This document shows, piece by piece, positions 31,829 to 40,544 of a stretch of DNA of 64,000 nucleotides (within the stretch, counting starts at the first letter, position 1; the number at the start of each line of letters is the position of its first letter). Position numbers and translations under genes: made by a program. The stretch lies in the NCBI RefSeq assembly GCF_900119315.1, contig NZ_LT827010.1, forward strand, positions 2,947,001 through 3,011,000, read 5' to 3'. Below the pieces are notes generated by a model. That model saw nothing but the letters and a program-made list of their open reading frames with translations. It was not told where the DNA came from and made no database searches. Source of the DNA: Actinoplanes sp. SE50/110. GTDB lineage: Bacteria > Actinomycetota > Actinomycetes > Mycobacteriales > Micromonosporaceae.

Positions 31829-32395
31829 TCAGCAGGGCGCGTTCCAGCTGGCCAGCACCGGGTCGACGGCATGCTCCCAACCCAGCACCGACACGGTCGC
31901 GGTGTCCAGCTTGAGCAGCCCGCCGGCGCCGGCCGGCAGCCCGACCCAGCGCGCCCCGGTCACCCGCAGGCTGTGCCCGTGCCCGACCAGCGCGACATCA
32001 CCGTCGATCGCCCGGGCCCGGGCCAGCACCCGGTCGAGCCGCTCGCCGACCTGCTCCGGTGACTCCCCGCCCGGGCAGCCGTGCACCCAGAGTGACCAGT
32101 CCGGGCGGCTCTCCCGGATCTGCCTGGTGGTGATCCCCTCGTACTCCCCGTAATTCCACTCGGCCAGATCCTCGGTCACCTCGGTGACCGTCAGCCCGGC
32201 CAGCTCCGCGGTCCGCAGCGCCCGCCGCCGTGGACTGGAGATCACCGCCGCGAAGGTCCGCCCGCCGAGACGCTCGCCGGCGCGGCGCGCCTGCGCTTCC
32301 CCCTCGGCCGTCAATGCCAGATCGGTGTACGACGTGTGCCGCCCGTTGGCGCTCCACTCCGTCTGCCCGTGCCGGATCAGCACGATCTCCGCCAT
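31829..32395 (-). CDS. Histidine phosphatase (phosphoglycerate-mutase-like) family protein
   Basis: 188 residues from ATG 32395. The catalytic RHG motif is in EIVLIRHGQTEW, with ISSPRRRALRTAELAG and the second catalytic His region DGDVALVGHGHSLRV. It is similar in size to the acid phosphatase/GpmB branch. The substrate is unknown (sugar phosphates or a cofactor intermediate). It is monocistronic and convergent to the GH3 gene. Confidence 0.9.
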   Translation of the reverse strand: MAEIVLIRHGQTEWSANGRHTSYTDLALTAEGEAQARRAGERLGGRTFAAVISSPRRRALRTAELAGLTVTEVTEDLAEWNYGEYEGITTRQIRESRPDWSLWVHGCPGGESPEQVGERLDRVLARARAIDGDVALVGHGHSLRVTGARWVGLPAGAGGLLKLDTATVSVLGWEHAVDPVLASWNAPC

Positions 32396-32485
32396 GTCCC
32401 CGCCTTCCGTTCGCCGGGCACCACCCTGCCACCCGGCGGCCGCGTCACCCACCCGGCCTGACCGGGATCACCTGCCCGGACCGCC

Positions 32486-32821
32486 TCAGTCGGGCAGTGC
32501 CCCCGGCAGCGGCATCGGGCTGTGGCCCTCCTCGCGGGCGGCGATCCCGGACATCGCGTGCCGGTACTGCTCCGCGCTGAGCTCGCCCCGCATCAGCTGG
32601 GCGATCAGGATGCCCTCGGTGCTCTCCGGCATCGGCGGGATCACGGTGGCGACCGGCAGCAGGACGGCGGAGAGCGGGCCCGGACCGGTGGCCGGCCCCG
32701 GCCCGGCGAACAGGCCGGACGGTCCGCCGTGCCGCTGCGGCCAGAAGGTGACCGCCAGGGCGGCGATCGTGCTGCCGATCAGCACGGCCAGAAACATGGC
32801 GATCATCCCCTCAGCGCTCAT
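32486..32821 (-). CDS. Single-pass membrane protein with SHOCT-like tail (paralogue 1)
   Basis: 111 residues from ATG 32821; upstream in-frame ATG 32863 is possible. One N-terminal membrane helix (MIAMFLAVLIGSTIAALAVT), a Gly/Pro linker, and a C-terminal helix-turn-helix motif PESTEGILIAQLMRGELSAE followed by QYRHAMSGIA, like the short SHOCT oligomerisation motif. It is clearly paralogous to the gene just upstream (PDSLEGVLTVQLMTGEIDSQ). The two lie in tandem in the same direction. Function is unknown. Confidence 0.6.
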   Translation of the reverse strand: MSAEGMIAMFLAVLIGSTIAALAVTFWPQRHGGPSGLFAGPGPATGPGPLSAVLLPVATVIPPMPESTEGILIAQLMRGELSAEQYRHAMSGIAAREEGHSPMPLPGALPD

Positions 32822-32914
32822 GGCGGGCGTCGTACCCACCGCGGCACTGTGTCTATACCTCATCCCGGCAAGAGAAAACGACCTCCGCCGGACTCCGCCC
32901 GCGGTCGGCGGGCC

Positions 32915-33316
32915 TCAGGGACGGCAGTCGGGCGGCACCGACATCGGGTGCCGGCGCTCGTCCCGGGCGGCGATCCGCTCCAGGGCCCGAATGTACTGCT
33001 GGCTGTCGATCTCGCCGGTCATCAGCTGGACGGTGAGCACACCCTCCAGGCTGTCCGGAAGCCGCAATGGCGGCGGCGCGACCCGGCCCCGGGACACCCG
33101 CCGGGCCCGCGACGCGCGCCGATCCCGCTTCTCCCGGCGCTCCCGATCCTCCCGGGTCTCCCGATCCTCCCGGCGCCCCGGTTCGGCCCGAGTCTCCCGG
33201 CGCTCGCCGGTCACCCGCCGGCCCGCCGGCCACGGCCAGAACACCAGGGCGAGCGCGGCCACCAGGCCGAGCATCGCCACCAGCACGACAATCATCTGCG
33301 GTACCCCCGTACTCAC
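32915..33316 (-). CDS. Single-pass membrane protein with charged linker and SHOCT-like tail (paralogue 2)
   Basis: 133 residues. A membrane helix (QMIVVLVAMLGLVAALALVF), then a very charged Arg/Glu-rich linker (ETREDRERREKRDRRASRAR) that may form a single alpha-helix or coiled coil, then the tail PDSLEGVLTVQLMTGEIDSQ followed by QYIRALERIAARDERRH, matching the neighbouring paralogue. Both end in a His-Pro-Met / Ser-Pro-Met motif. It probably arose by tandem duplication with divergence of the linker. Confidence 0.6.
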   Translation of the reverse strand: MSTGVPQMIVVLVAMLGLVAALALVFWPWPAGRRVTGERRETRAEPGRREDRETREDRERREKRDRRASRARRVSRGRVAPPPLRLPDSLEGVLTVQLMTGEIDSQQYIRALERIAARDERRHPMSVPPDCRP

Positions 33317-33773
33317 GCTCCGCGGACATCTTCGCCGACGCTGTCACGCGCACCCTCCGCCACCTTTCCGACACCAGAGTGTGACCAGCCCATACGCACA
33401 GTGCCGCACAAAGTCGCTCCACGCGGATGGCGCCAATCCGGTCAACCAGCCCCCGCCCGCGCGCTGTCAACCCGCCGATCCGGCTCACCCGAGCGGGGGG
33501 AGTCGCCGGTCCCTCGTCGCCGGCTGGCCACCGCTTCGGTCCTCACCGGGCCCGGCGGTGCCGGCCAGCTTCGCTACTCGTGACACGGCCCCTGGCTCCC
33601 GCTCGCCTCTACCGTGCCGCACGTCCAGGGACGGCGCTCTGACGATCGGCGGCACAACGACCCGCCCGGCCGACGGCCTCCGGTGTTTCCGGCGGCGGTG
33701 AGAGTGCCGGCGTGCAGAGTGCCTCCGCGAACCGTTCCCTGGACGCGTCGGTGCCGCCATCTCGAAGGCGAGT
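33317..33773. other. 457-bp gap, no gene seen
   Basis: Between the paralogue pair and the LAL regulator. All open frames are short and overlap heavily on both strands. I see no terminator hairpin, promoter or repeat that I can defend. It should contain the promoter of the paralogue pair (read leftward) at its left end. Confidence 0.35.
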
Positions 33774-36578
33774 TCAGCGGGTGGCCAGCAGGTGGGCCAT
33801 CTCGGTGCGGGAGCGGACGCCCAGGCGGGTGAAGACGTTGCGCAGGTGGTGGTCGACGGTGCGGGGGCTGAGATGCAGCTCCTGGGCCACCTCACGGTTG
33901 GTGGCGCCGGCGGCGACCAGGGCCGCGATCCGTTCCTGCTGGGCGGTCAGGCCGGGGGCGGTGCCGGCGGGCCGGGACGGGGTGCCGGCCCCGGGGCGTT
34001 CGCCGGCCGCCCGCAGCTCGCGGACGCTCTGCGCCGCCCACGGTTCGGCGCCCAGCAGCCGGAAGGTCTCCGCGGCCCGGCGCAGATGTTCGCGGGCGGC
34101 GACGTGGCGGCGCCGGCGGCGGAGCAGCCGGCCGTACAGCAGTTCGGTGTGCGCCCGCGGGAATCCGCCTTCCCCCACCCGGTGCAGCGCCGCGTGGAAG
34201 TGCGCTTCGGCGGCCTCGGCGTCCCCGGTGCGCAGGGCCCGGCAGCGGTCGCGCAGGGCGAGCCAGCCGTCCTGTCCGGTTCGTCCGGCCCAGGCGTCGA
34301 AGGCGGCCGCCACCGGGTGCAGGGCGGGCTCCGGGCCGGCGGCTTCCAGCAGGTGCGGGACGACCGCGACGCGCAGCAGCACCGACCCGCGGGCCGGTGG
34401 GCCGGCGACGATGGTCTGCAGCCGCAGCGCCGCGGCCCGCTGCCGGCCGTCGACCAGGTCGAGCAGCGCCAGCGCCCATTCGCACAGCGGCCGGGCCTGG
34501 TCGGTACCGGTCGCCGCGTCGATGCGGTGCCGGCCGTTGTCGCGGTCGCCGACCAGGGCGGCGAGCACCGCGAGCAGGCCGAGGTGCTGGCCGGCGAGCG
34601 CGCTCTGGCCGGTGCCCCGGGCGATCGCGACCCCGTCGAGGGCGGCGTTCGTGGCGGCGTCGTAGTCGCCGGCGGCCATCCCGGCGAGCGCGGCGAGTTC
34701 CAGGGCGCGCGGGACCAGGCTGTGCGCGCCGGCCGCCCCGGCCAGCGTCGCGGCGCGTCCGGCCGAGGCGGCCGCGAGGCGGGCGTCGCCGACCAGGATG
34801 GCGGCGGTGGCGGCGCGGATCAGCGGGACGGGTTCGGTGACGGCTCCGGCCAGGTCCAGTTCGCGGCGGAAACGGCGGAACGCGGCGGCCTCGTCGCGGC
34901 CGGCGATCTCGGCGAGCCCGGCCACGTGGTGGTACGCCATGGTGACCGCCGGTGTCTCGTCGCCGCGCCGGCCGGCCATGATCCGGCGGGCCAGGGTCGC
35001 AAACCGGTCCCGCTCCGCGGCCAGCCCGGCGGCCTCCCCGGCCAGCGACAGCGCGTCCAGGGCGGCGAGTGGGTCCGCGTCGCCGAGTTCCGCGGCCACG
35101 TCGAGGAGGATGTCGCGGGAGGCGGGTTCGTCCGGCCGCATCTCCGCGGCCAGACCGCGGGCGCGCAGCCGGGTGCGGGCGGCGCCGATCCGCTGCCCGG
35201 GCGAGTCGGCCGCGGCGCGTTCGGCGCGGCGGATCAGCAGCCCGGCCTGGTGGGGGCGGCCGGCGAGCCAGGCGGCCCGGGCGGCGGCGAGCAGCGCGGC
35301 GTCCCGGTCGGCGGGCGTGGCGGCCAGATCCGCGGCGTACCGGAAAGCCTCTGTCGCCTCGGCTGGCGCCGCGAGCGCGCCGGCCGCCATGAGTTCGGCG
35401 GCGAGCGCCGCGCCCTGCCCGCCGCCGGCGCCGGCCGCGACCCCGGCGCCGGAGATCGGAGTGGCCGCGACCGAGGCGCCGGAGATCGGAAAGACGGCGG
35501 CCGGGGGAGCGGAGATCCCGGAGGCGGCGGCCTCGGTGGTGGGGGTGGCGGGGCCGGTGGGAATCACGACGCCGCTGGGGGTCGCGAGGCCGCTGGGGGT
35601 GGCGAGGCCGCTGGGGGTCCCGAGGCCGGTGGTGGTCGCGGCGGCGGCGCGGTGCAGGAGGGTGTCGAGGCGGCGGCCGCGCGCGGCCGAGACTTCGGCC
35701 AGTGCCAGGTGCGCGGCGCGGCGCGCGATGGCGGACATCTCGCGGTACGTCGTGGCCCGCGCGAGTTCCGACCCGAACCGCACCGTGGTGTCGTCGACGG
35801 TGACCAGGCCGGCGTGTTCGGCGGGCAGCAGGTCGGCGAGCCCGGCGTCGGCGGCGTCGAGCAGGTCGGGCAGGGGTGTGGGCGGCCCGGCGGCGGCCAG
35901 CAGCAGCAGTCGCCGGGTTGGTTCGGGCAGGGCGTCCAGCTCGGTACGCAGCCGCAGGCGCTGCGGGTGGTCCGGTGCCAGGGTGGCCGGCAGCGGTTCG
36001 TATCCGCGGCGCTGCGCCGGGGTGAGCCCGGTGGCCAGGTCGGTGAGTGCCGCCGGGTTGCCGCCGGCGATCCTGATCAGCGCGATCGCCACGTCGTCGG
36101 CGAGGTCGGGGGCGTGTGCGCCGAGCAGGGTGCGGCATTGCTCGGGGGTGAGCGGCGGGATGCGGCGGGTCGGCAGGTCGCCGGCGGTGAGCCCGGGCGG
36201 GCCGGCGGCCAGGATCACGACCGGCAGGGTGGTGAGGCGGTGCGCGGCGTGCGCGATGGCCCGCAGCGACGGTGCGTCGAGCAGGTGGGCGTCGTCCAGC
36301 AGCTGCAGGAGCGGGCGGTGGGCCGACGTCGTACGCAGATGGTGGTGCAGTGACCGTCCGGCGGTGAGGCGGCGGAGGGCGGCCCCGGGCCGGGCGGTCT
36401 CGCTGGCGTAGCCGGCGAGTTCGTGGACCGTCCAGCCGCCGGCGAGGGCGGCGGCGGTGCGCAGCAGGGTGGTGCGGCCGGAGCCGGGGGCGCCGCAGAG
36501 CAGGAGGGCGCCGCCGTGGCCGGCCTCGGCAGCGGTGAGCAGCCGCTGAACTTCTTGCACTAGCGGTGCATGAAACAT
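33774..36578 (-). CDS. LAL-type LuxR regulator with AAA-like ATPase domain
   Basis: 934 residues from ATG 36578. The N-terminal P-loop [13 protein letters not shown] (residues 28-40) has Arg in place of the Walker A Lys; the Walker B-like [16 protein letters not shown] follows. A long helical TPR-like middle contains a low-complexity stretch ([16 protein letters not shown]) encoded by 18-bp repeats at 35571-35624. The C-terminal LuxR HTH is [20 protein letters not shown] followed by [20 protein letters not shown]. Such MalT-like regulators activate genes in response to small ligands. It diverges from the polyester hydrolase gene with about 185 bp between starts, making that gene a likely target. 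Confidence 0.88.
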   Translation of the reverse strand: MFHAPLVQEVQRLLTAAEAGHGGALLLCGAPGSGRTTLLRTAAALAGGWTVHELAGYASETARPGAALRRLTAGRSLHHHLRTTSAHRPLLQLLDDAHLLDAPSLRAIAHAAHRLTTLPVVILAAGPPGLTAGDLPTRRIPPLTPEQCRTLLGAHAPDLADDVAIALIRIAGGNPAALTDLATGLTPAQRRGYEPLPATLAPDHPQRLRLRTELDALPEPTRRLLLLAAAGPPTPLPDLLDAADAGLADLLPAEHAGLVTVDDTTVRFGSELARATTYREMSAIARRAAHLALAEVSAARGRRLDTLLHRAAAATTTGLGTPSGLATPSGLATPSGVVIPTGPATPTTEAAASGISAPPAAVFPISGASVAATPISGAGVAAGAGGGQGAALAAELMAAGALAAPAEATEAFRYAADLAATPADRDAALLAAARAAWLAGRPHQAGLLIRRAERAAADSPGQRIGAARTRLRARGLAAEMRPDEPASRDILLDVAAELGDADPLAALDALSLAGEAAGLAAERDRFATLARRIMAGRRGDETPAVTMAYHHVAGLAEIAGRDEAAAFRRFRRELDLAGAVTEPVPLIRAATAAILVGDARLAAASAGRAATLAGAAGAHSLVPRALELAALAGMAAGDYDAATNAALDGVAIARGTGQSALAGQHLGLLAVLAALVGDRDNGRHRIDAATGTDQARPLCEWALALLDLVDGRQRAAALRLQTIVAGPPARGSVLLRVAVVPHLLEAAGPEPALHPVAAAFDAWAGRTGQDGWLALRDRCRALRTGDAEAAEAHFHAALHRVGEGGFPRAHTELLYGRLLRRRRRHVAAREHLRRAAETFRLLGAEPWAAQSVRELRAAGERPGAGTPSRPAGTAPGLTAQQERIAALVAAGATNREVAQELHLSPRTVDHHLRNVFTRLGVRSRTEMAHLLATR
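35571..35624. repeat. 18-bp in-frame tandem repeat, three copies
   Basis: Units beginning GCCGCTGGGGGT start at 35571, 35589 and 35607. On the minus strand they encode the hexapeptide repeat TPSGLA in the LAL regulator. Confidence 0.8.
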
Positions 36579-36763
36579 GTCGTGAGTGTTCCCCCTCGCG
36601 CGTCGCATCGAAAGAAGGACATCGATGTCGTGCAAGGGGTGAAATTTCCGGGATGTTGCGCCCTGATGACACGAAGCCGGTGATTTCGCCGATGCGCGGC
36701 TCGTCCGGCGCTGCGCAGACTGGCGCTCGTCGATCCGTTTCCCCAGGTGAAGGAGTGTTCGAC

Positions 36764-37639
36764 GTGCACCGATCTTGGAAGCGACTGCTGGCGACGGCCG
36801 CCGCCGCCCTGATGCTCTCCGCACCACTCGGCGCCACCGCCGCGCACGCGGCCGACAACCCGTACCAGCGCGGCCCGGCCCCGACCCTGGCCGCCCTGCA
36901 GGCGGCCAGCGGTCCGTACGCCGTCTCCCAGGTGTCCGTCTCCCGGTCGAGCGTGTCCGGCTTCGGCGGCGGCGTCATCTACTACCCGACCAGCACGGCC
37001 GACGGCACCTTCGGCGGGATCGCGATCTCGCCCGGTTACACGGCGTACTGGTCCAGCATCTCGTGGCTGGGACCCCGCCTGGCCTCGCACGGCTTCGTGG
37101 TGATCGGCATCGAGACGCTGAGTACGCTCGACCAGCCCGACTCCCGCGGGCGGCAGCTACTGGCCGCTCTCGACTACCTGACCAGGAGCAGCACGGTACG
37201 CAACCGGGTGGACGCCAGCCGGCTCGCCGTCGCCGGGCACTCGATGGGCGGCGGCGGCAGCCTGGAGGCGGCCAACGACCGGCCGTCGTTGCAGGCCGCG
37301 GTGCCGCTGGCGCCATGGGACCTGACCAAGTCGTGGACCGGCATCAAGGTTCCGACGCTGATCGTCGGCGGACAGTCGGACACCATCGCGCCGGTGGCGA
37401 GCCACTCGATCCCGTTCTACACCACCATCCCGGCGTCGTCCGAGAAGGCGTACCTGGAGCTGGCCGGGCAGAGCCACTTCTTCCCGCAGACGGTGAACAC
37501 CACGACCGCGGTGGAGGCGGTGGCCTGGCTCAAGCGGTTCGTCGACAACGACACCCGCTACGACCAGTTCATCTGCCCGGGGCCGAGCAGCGTGCTGGTC
37601 TCGGCGTACCGCAGCACCTGCCCGCTGTCCGCCGGCTGA
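36764..37639 (+). CDS. Secreted polyester hydrolase (cutinase / PET-hydrolase family)
   Basis: 291 residues from GTG 36764, chosen because AAGGAG at 36750-36755 is 8 nt upstream; GTG 36755 is an alternative. The signal peptide ends TAAHA and the mature protein starts [20 protein letters not shown]. Catalytic Ser160 is in GHSMGGGG, Asp206 in GGQSDTIAP and His238 in GQSHFFP. The Ser-Asp-His spacing (46, 32) is identical to Thermobifida cutinase (Ser130, Asp176, His208). The oxyanion Tyr in ISPGYTAYW, Met161 and the aromatic Trp in APWDLTKSW are kept, as is the C-terminal disulfide pair (Cys271, Cys286). It hydrolyses ester bonds of cutin or synthetic polyesters outside the cell. Its neighbour is a divergent LAL regulator. 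Confidence 0.93.
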   Translation: MHRSWKRLLATAAAALMLSAPLGATAAHAADNPYQRGPAPTLAALQAASGPYAVSQVSVSRSSVSGFGGGVIYYPTSTADGTFGGIAISPGYTAYWSSISWLGPRLASHGFVVIGIETLSTLDQPDSRGRQLLAALDYLTRSSTVRNRVDASRLAVAGHSMGGGGSLEAANDRPSLQAAVPLAPWDLTKSWTGIKVPTLIVGGQSDTIAPVASHSIPFYTTIPASSEKAYLELAGQSHFFPQTVNTTTAVEAVAWLKRFVDNDTRYDQFICPGPSSVLVSAYRSTCPLSAG

Positions 37640-37650
37640 TCCGGACAGGA

Positions 37651-37694
37651 CCGTGCCGGCGTCGTCAGACGGGGGGCAACCGACGCCGGCACGG
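37651..37694. terminator. Bidirectional hairpin after the polyester hydrolase gene
   Basis: 14-bp perfect stem CCGTGCCGGCGTCG (37651-37664) / CGACGCCGGCACGG (37681-37694), loop 16 nt, between two convergent genes. Confidence 0.75.
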
Positions 37695-37708
37695 GGATCA
37701 GGGTGCGG

Positions 37709-38290
37709 TCAGGAGCTCGGCGCCGCCGACGGCCGCAGCACCTTGCAGGTCTCGATCGCCTTCTCGGTGGTGGCATCCGACGGGTTCGGATCGGCCACGT
37801 CGGTGACGCCGTTCTTCTTCAGGCAGTCCCGGTACGCGGCGTTCGCCCCGCCGCCCCCGCCGTTGCCGCGCCCGCCGAAGCTGGGCCGCACCGACGCGCA
37901 CGCCTCCTGTGCCCTGGTCCAGGTCGCCTCGTCCACGTCCGCCGGTTTCTGGAAGAAGCCGCCGCCACCCGGGAAGCCGCCCCGGCCGCCGGCGCCGAAA
38001 CTGCCCGAGGGGCGCGGCATGCCGGACGGGCGCGCGCCACCGGAAGGGCGCGGGCCGTTGCCCGGCCCGAACGACGGCAGGGTGATCGTGACGCCGTTCT
38101 TCGCCAGACATGCGGCGTACGCCGTGAACGCCGCGTTGTTGCCGCCGCCGTTCTGTCCGGTCGCGCCGGTCGACGTGCCGGTGCCGCCGTCCTTGCCGCC
38201 GCACGCCGCGGTGAAGGCCACCGAGACGAACGCCACCGCCGCGCACGCCGCGATCCGGCGGGCCGCCTTCGACTTGACTACCGGCATCAT
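37709..38290 (-). CDS. Lipoprotein with two C-x-x-x-NGV motifs
   Basis: 193 residues from ATG 38290 (GAGGAGA upstream). The signal peptide ends in a lipobox (FTAACGG). Two related segments, AYAACLAKNGVTITLPSFGP and AYRDCLKKNGVTDVADPNPS, flank a Gly/Pro-rich middle (SGGARPSGMPRPSGSFGAGG). Lipoproteins of this type sit next to HlyD/MacB export genes in many actinobacteria and may be partner components outside the membrane; that is context-based. It diverges from the first adaptor gene with about 190 bp between. Confidence 0.72.
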   Translation of the reverse strand: MMPVVKSKAARRIAACAAVAFVSVAFTAACGGKDGGTGTSTGATGQNGGGNNAAFTAYAACLAKNGVTITLPSFGPGNGPRPSGGARPSGMPRPSGSFGAGGRGGFPGGGGFFQKPADVDEATWTRAQEACASVRPSFGGRGNGGGGGANAAYRDCLKKNGVTDVADPNPSDATTEKAIETCKVLRPSAAPSS

Positions 38291-38479
38291 CGTCTCCTCA
38301 TCGACACGGGCCCGCCCGGGGAAGAACGCGGCGGGACACGACGGCACAGCGAACCCCGGCTTCCTATGCGGAAGGTCGGACGAGCCTGGGAATCTCCTTT
38401 GAGCCGGCATCGCGGCTCCCAGGGAACTCCGAGGCGGGACCGAGGCCGCCGCGAGGACCGGTGGCCAGACTCCTCGACC

Positions 38480-39694
38480 ATGGGTGTTGCACTGGCCGGT
38501 CGCCGGCGTGGGATCTGGCTCGGCGTGACCGTCGTCGTGCTCGCGGTGCTCGGCTACGCGGTGGTGCGGGCGATGACGGCGGGTGGCGGGGCGAAGACGA
38601 AGGCGGCCGAGACCGTCGCGGTGGACCGGGGCGCGGTCAGCACCGAGGTGGCCACCACCGGGACGCTGGCCGCGGCGCAGACGCGCAGCCTGTCGTTCGC
38701 GGTGGCCGGCACCGTGGAGACGGTCAAGGTGCGGGCCGGCACGACGGTCACCGCGGGCCAGGTGCTCGCCACGGTGGACGACGACGACGCGCGGCAGGCG
38801 GTCGACGACGCGCAGTCCGCGCTGGATGACGCCGAGGACGCGCTGACCGCGGCGAAGAAGAGCGCCGGCGCGACCTCCTCGACGACGACGTCATGTGTCG
38901 CGGCCGCGGCGTACCGGGTGAGCCCCTCGCCCTCGCCGTCGTCCTCGCCCAGCCCGTCGGCGTCCGCGCGGCCGTCGAGGACCGCGACCGTGACACCGAC
39001 GAAGGCGCCGGCCCAGGGCGGCACCGGCACCGGGACGAACTGTTCCGCGAACGGCGGCGGCACCACCCGACAGGGCGGGCAGAACGGCGGCGGGGACCAG
39101 ATCCTCAGCGCCCAGCAGCGGGTCAACGCGGCCGAGGTCACCCTGCAGGAGAGGGAGGATGCCCTGGCCGGCGCCACCATCACCGCGCCGATCCCGGGGC
39201 GGATCCTGAGCGTCGGCGGCAAGGTCGGCAGCCGGGTCAGCTCCGGGTCGACGTTCATCAGCCTGGCCGACATCTACGACATGCAGATCACCGCGTCGTT
39301 CCCGGAGGCCGACGCCGACCATCTGGCGGTTCAGCAGAAGGCGGTGATCACCCTGGCCGACAAGCCGGGCGAGACGTTCGCCGCCACCCTGGTGGTGGTC
39401 GACCCGGTCGGCACCAGCGACGGCACGCTGACGACGTTCGGCGTGGTGCTCGCCTTCGCCGACGCGCCGAAGGACCTGCTGGTCGGGCAGAGCGCCCAGG
39501 TGAGGGTGACCACCGGCAGCCGGGCCGCCGTGCTGCGGGTGCCCAGCACGGCGGTGCACGACGTGGCCGGCACGTCCGGCACGGTCCAGAAGAACGGCGC
39601 CGAGGTGAGCGTGCGGATCGGCCTGCGGGGCGACCGGTACACCGAGATCACCTCCGGACTGGTGGAGGGGGATCCGGTGTCGCGATCCTGGTGA
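38480..39694 (+). CDS. HlyD/MFP-type export adaptor protein 1
   Basis: 404 residues from ATG 38480. One N-terminal membrane helix (WLGVTVVVLAVLGYAVVRAM). The lipoyl/barrel-sandwich half-motifs are split: TVETVKVRAGTTVTAGQVLA before, and LAGATITAPIPGRILSVGGK after, an Ala/Asp-rich helical hairpin. The hairpin is interrupted by a Ser/Pro-rich insert (VSPSPSPSSSPSPSASARPS) and a Gly-rich stretch. A beta-barrel domain follows. It links an inner-membrane exporter to the cell envelope. It precedes the two-component system; the exporter proper is three genes further on. Confidence 0.85.
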   Translation: MGVALAGRRRGIWLGVTVVVLAVLGYAVVRAMTAGGGAKTKAAETVAVDRGAVSTEVATTGTLAAAQTRSLSFAVAGTVETVKVRAGTTVTAGQVLATVDDDDARQAVDDAQSALDDAEDALTAAKKSAGATSSTTTSCVAAAAYRVSPSPSPSSSPSPSASARPSRTATVTPTKAPAQGGTGTGTNCSANGGGTTRQGGQNGGGDQILSAQQRVNAAEVTLQEREDALAGATITAPIPGRILSVGGKVGSRVSSGSTFISLADIYDMQITASFPEADADHLAVQQKAVITLADKPGETFAATLVVVDPVGTSDGTLTTFGVVLAFADAPKDLLVGQSAQVRVTTGSRAAVLRVPSTAVHDVAGTSGTVQKNGAEVSVRIGLRGDRYTEITSGLVEGDPVSRSW

Positions 39695-39783
39695 TCGGTG
39701 AGGCGGGCCGGACAGCCGCCTCATAGCCGATTCAAAGAAAACATTGGTACTTCTGTGCGGTGCTATCCGAAACCCGTTACCCC

Positions 39784-40506
39784 ATGACCGTCGGCGACGC
39801 GTCGGCGCGGGCCACCCGCGTCCTCGTCGTGGACGACGAGCCGAACATCTCCGCGCTGCTCAGCGCCACTCTGCGGCTTGTCGCCTTCGACGTGCGGGTC
39901 GCCGAGACCGGGCACGCCGCCCTGGTCGCGGTGAGCGAATTCGAGCCCGACCTGATCGTGCTCGACGTGATGCTGCCGGATGTGGACGGGTTCGAGGTGG
40001 CCCGGCGGTTGCGTGCCGCCGGCTCCCGGACCCCGGTGCTGTTCCTCACCGCGCGCGACGCGGTCGAGGACCGGATCGTCGGGCTCTCGGCCGGTGCCGA
40101 CGACTACGTGACCAAGCCGTTCAGCCTGGAGGAGGTCGTCCTACGGATCCGCGCCATCCTGCGGCGCAGCCGGCCGGAGGAACCGAAACCGGACACCGGG
40201 GTGCTCCGGTACGCCGACCTGGAGTTGGCCGAGGACGCCCACGAGGTGCGCCGGGCGGGCCGTCTGATCGAGCTGTCCCCGACCGAGTTCAACCTGCTGC
40301 GATATCTGATGATCAACGCGGGCCGGGTGGTCAGCAAGGCACAGATCCTGGATCGGGTGTGGAAGTACGACTTCGGCGGGGACGGCCGGATCGTCGAGTC
40401 CTACGTCTACTATCTGCGTCGCAAGATCGACCGGACCGAGCCGGCGTTGATCCACACCGTGCGGGGCGTCGGCTACGCCTTGCGGTTGCCGCGCGAGGGG
40501 GAATAG
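39784..40506 (+). CDS. OmpR family response regulator
   Basis: 240 residues from ATG 39784 (in-frame ATG 39760 is possible). The receiver domain has VVDDEPNIS, phospho-acceptor in LIVLDVMLPDVDGFEV and Lys in DDYVTKPFSLEE. The C-terminal winged helix is ELSPTEFNLLRYLMINAGRV ... RIVESYVYYLRRKID and ends HTVRGVGYALRLP. It is followed after 38 nt by its histidine kinase. It probably controls the export cluster: CTCCGAGG and AATCTCCT words occur upstream of both adaptor genes. Confidence 0.93.
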   Translation: MTVGDASARATRVLVVDDEPNISALLSATLRLVAFDVRVAETGHAALVAVSEFEPDLIVLDVMLPDVDGFEVARRLRAAGSRTPVLFLTARDAVEDRIVGLSAGADDYVTKPFSLEEVVLRIRAILRRSRPEEPKPDTGVLRYADLELAEDAHEVRRAGRLIELSPTEFNLLRYLMINAGRVVSKAQILDRVWKYDFGGDGRIVESYVYYLRRKIDRTEPALIHTVRGVGYALRLPREGE

Positions 40507-40544
40507 GTGTCATTCCGCTCGGGGGCGGTGGGCGGGGCGGTCGG

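Noticed and set aside
33792..36353. 853-codon open frame on the plus strand
   Set aside because: Gly/Ala/Arg-rich shadow of the LAL regulator on the other strand.
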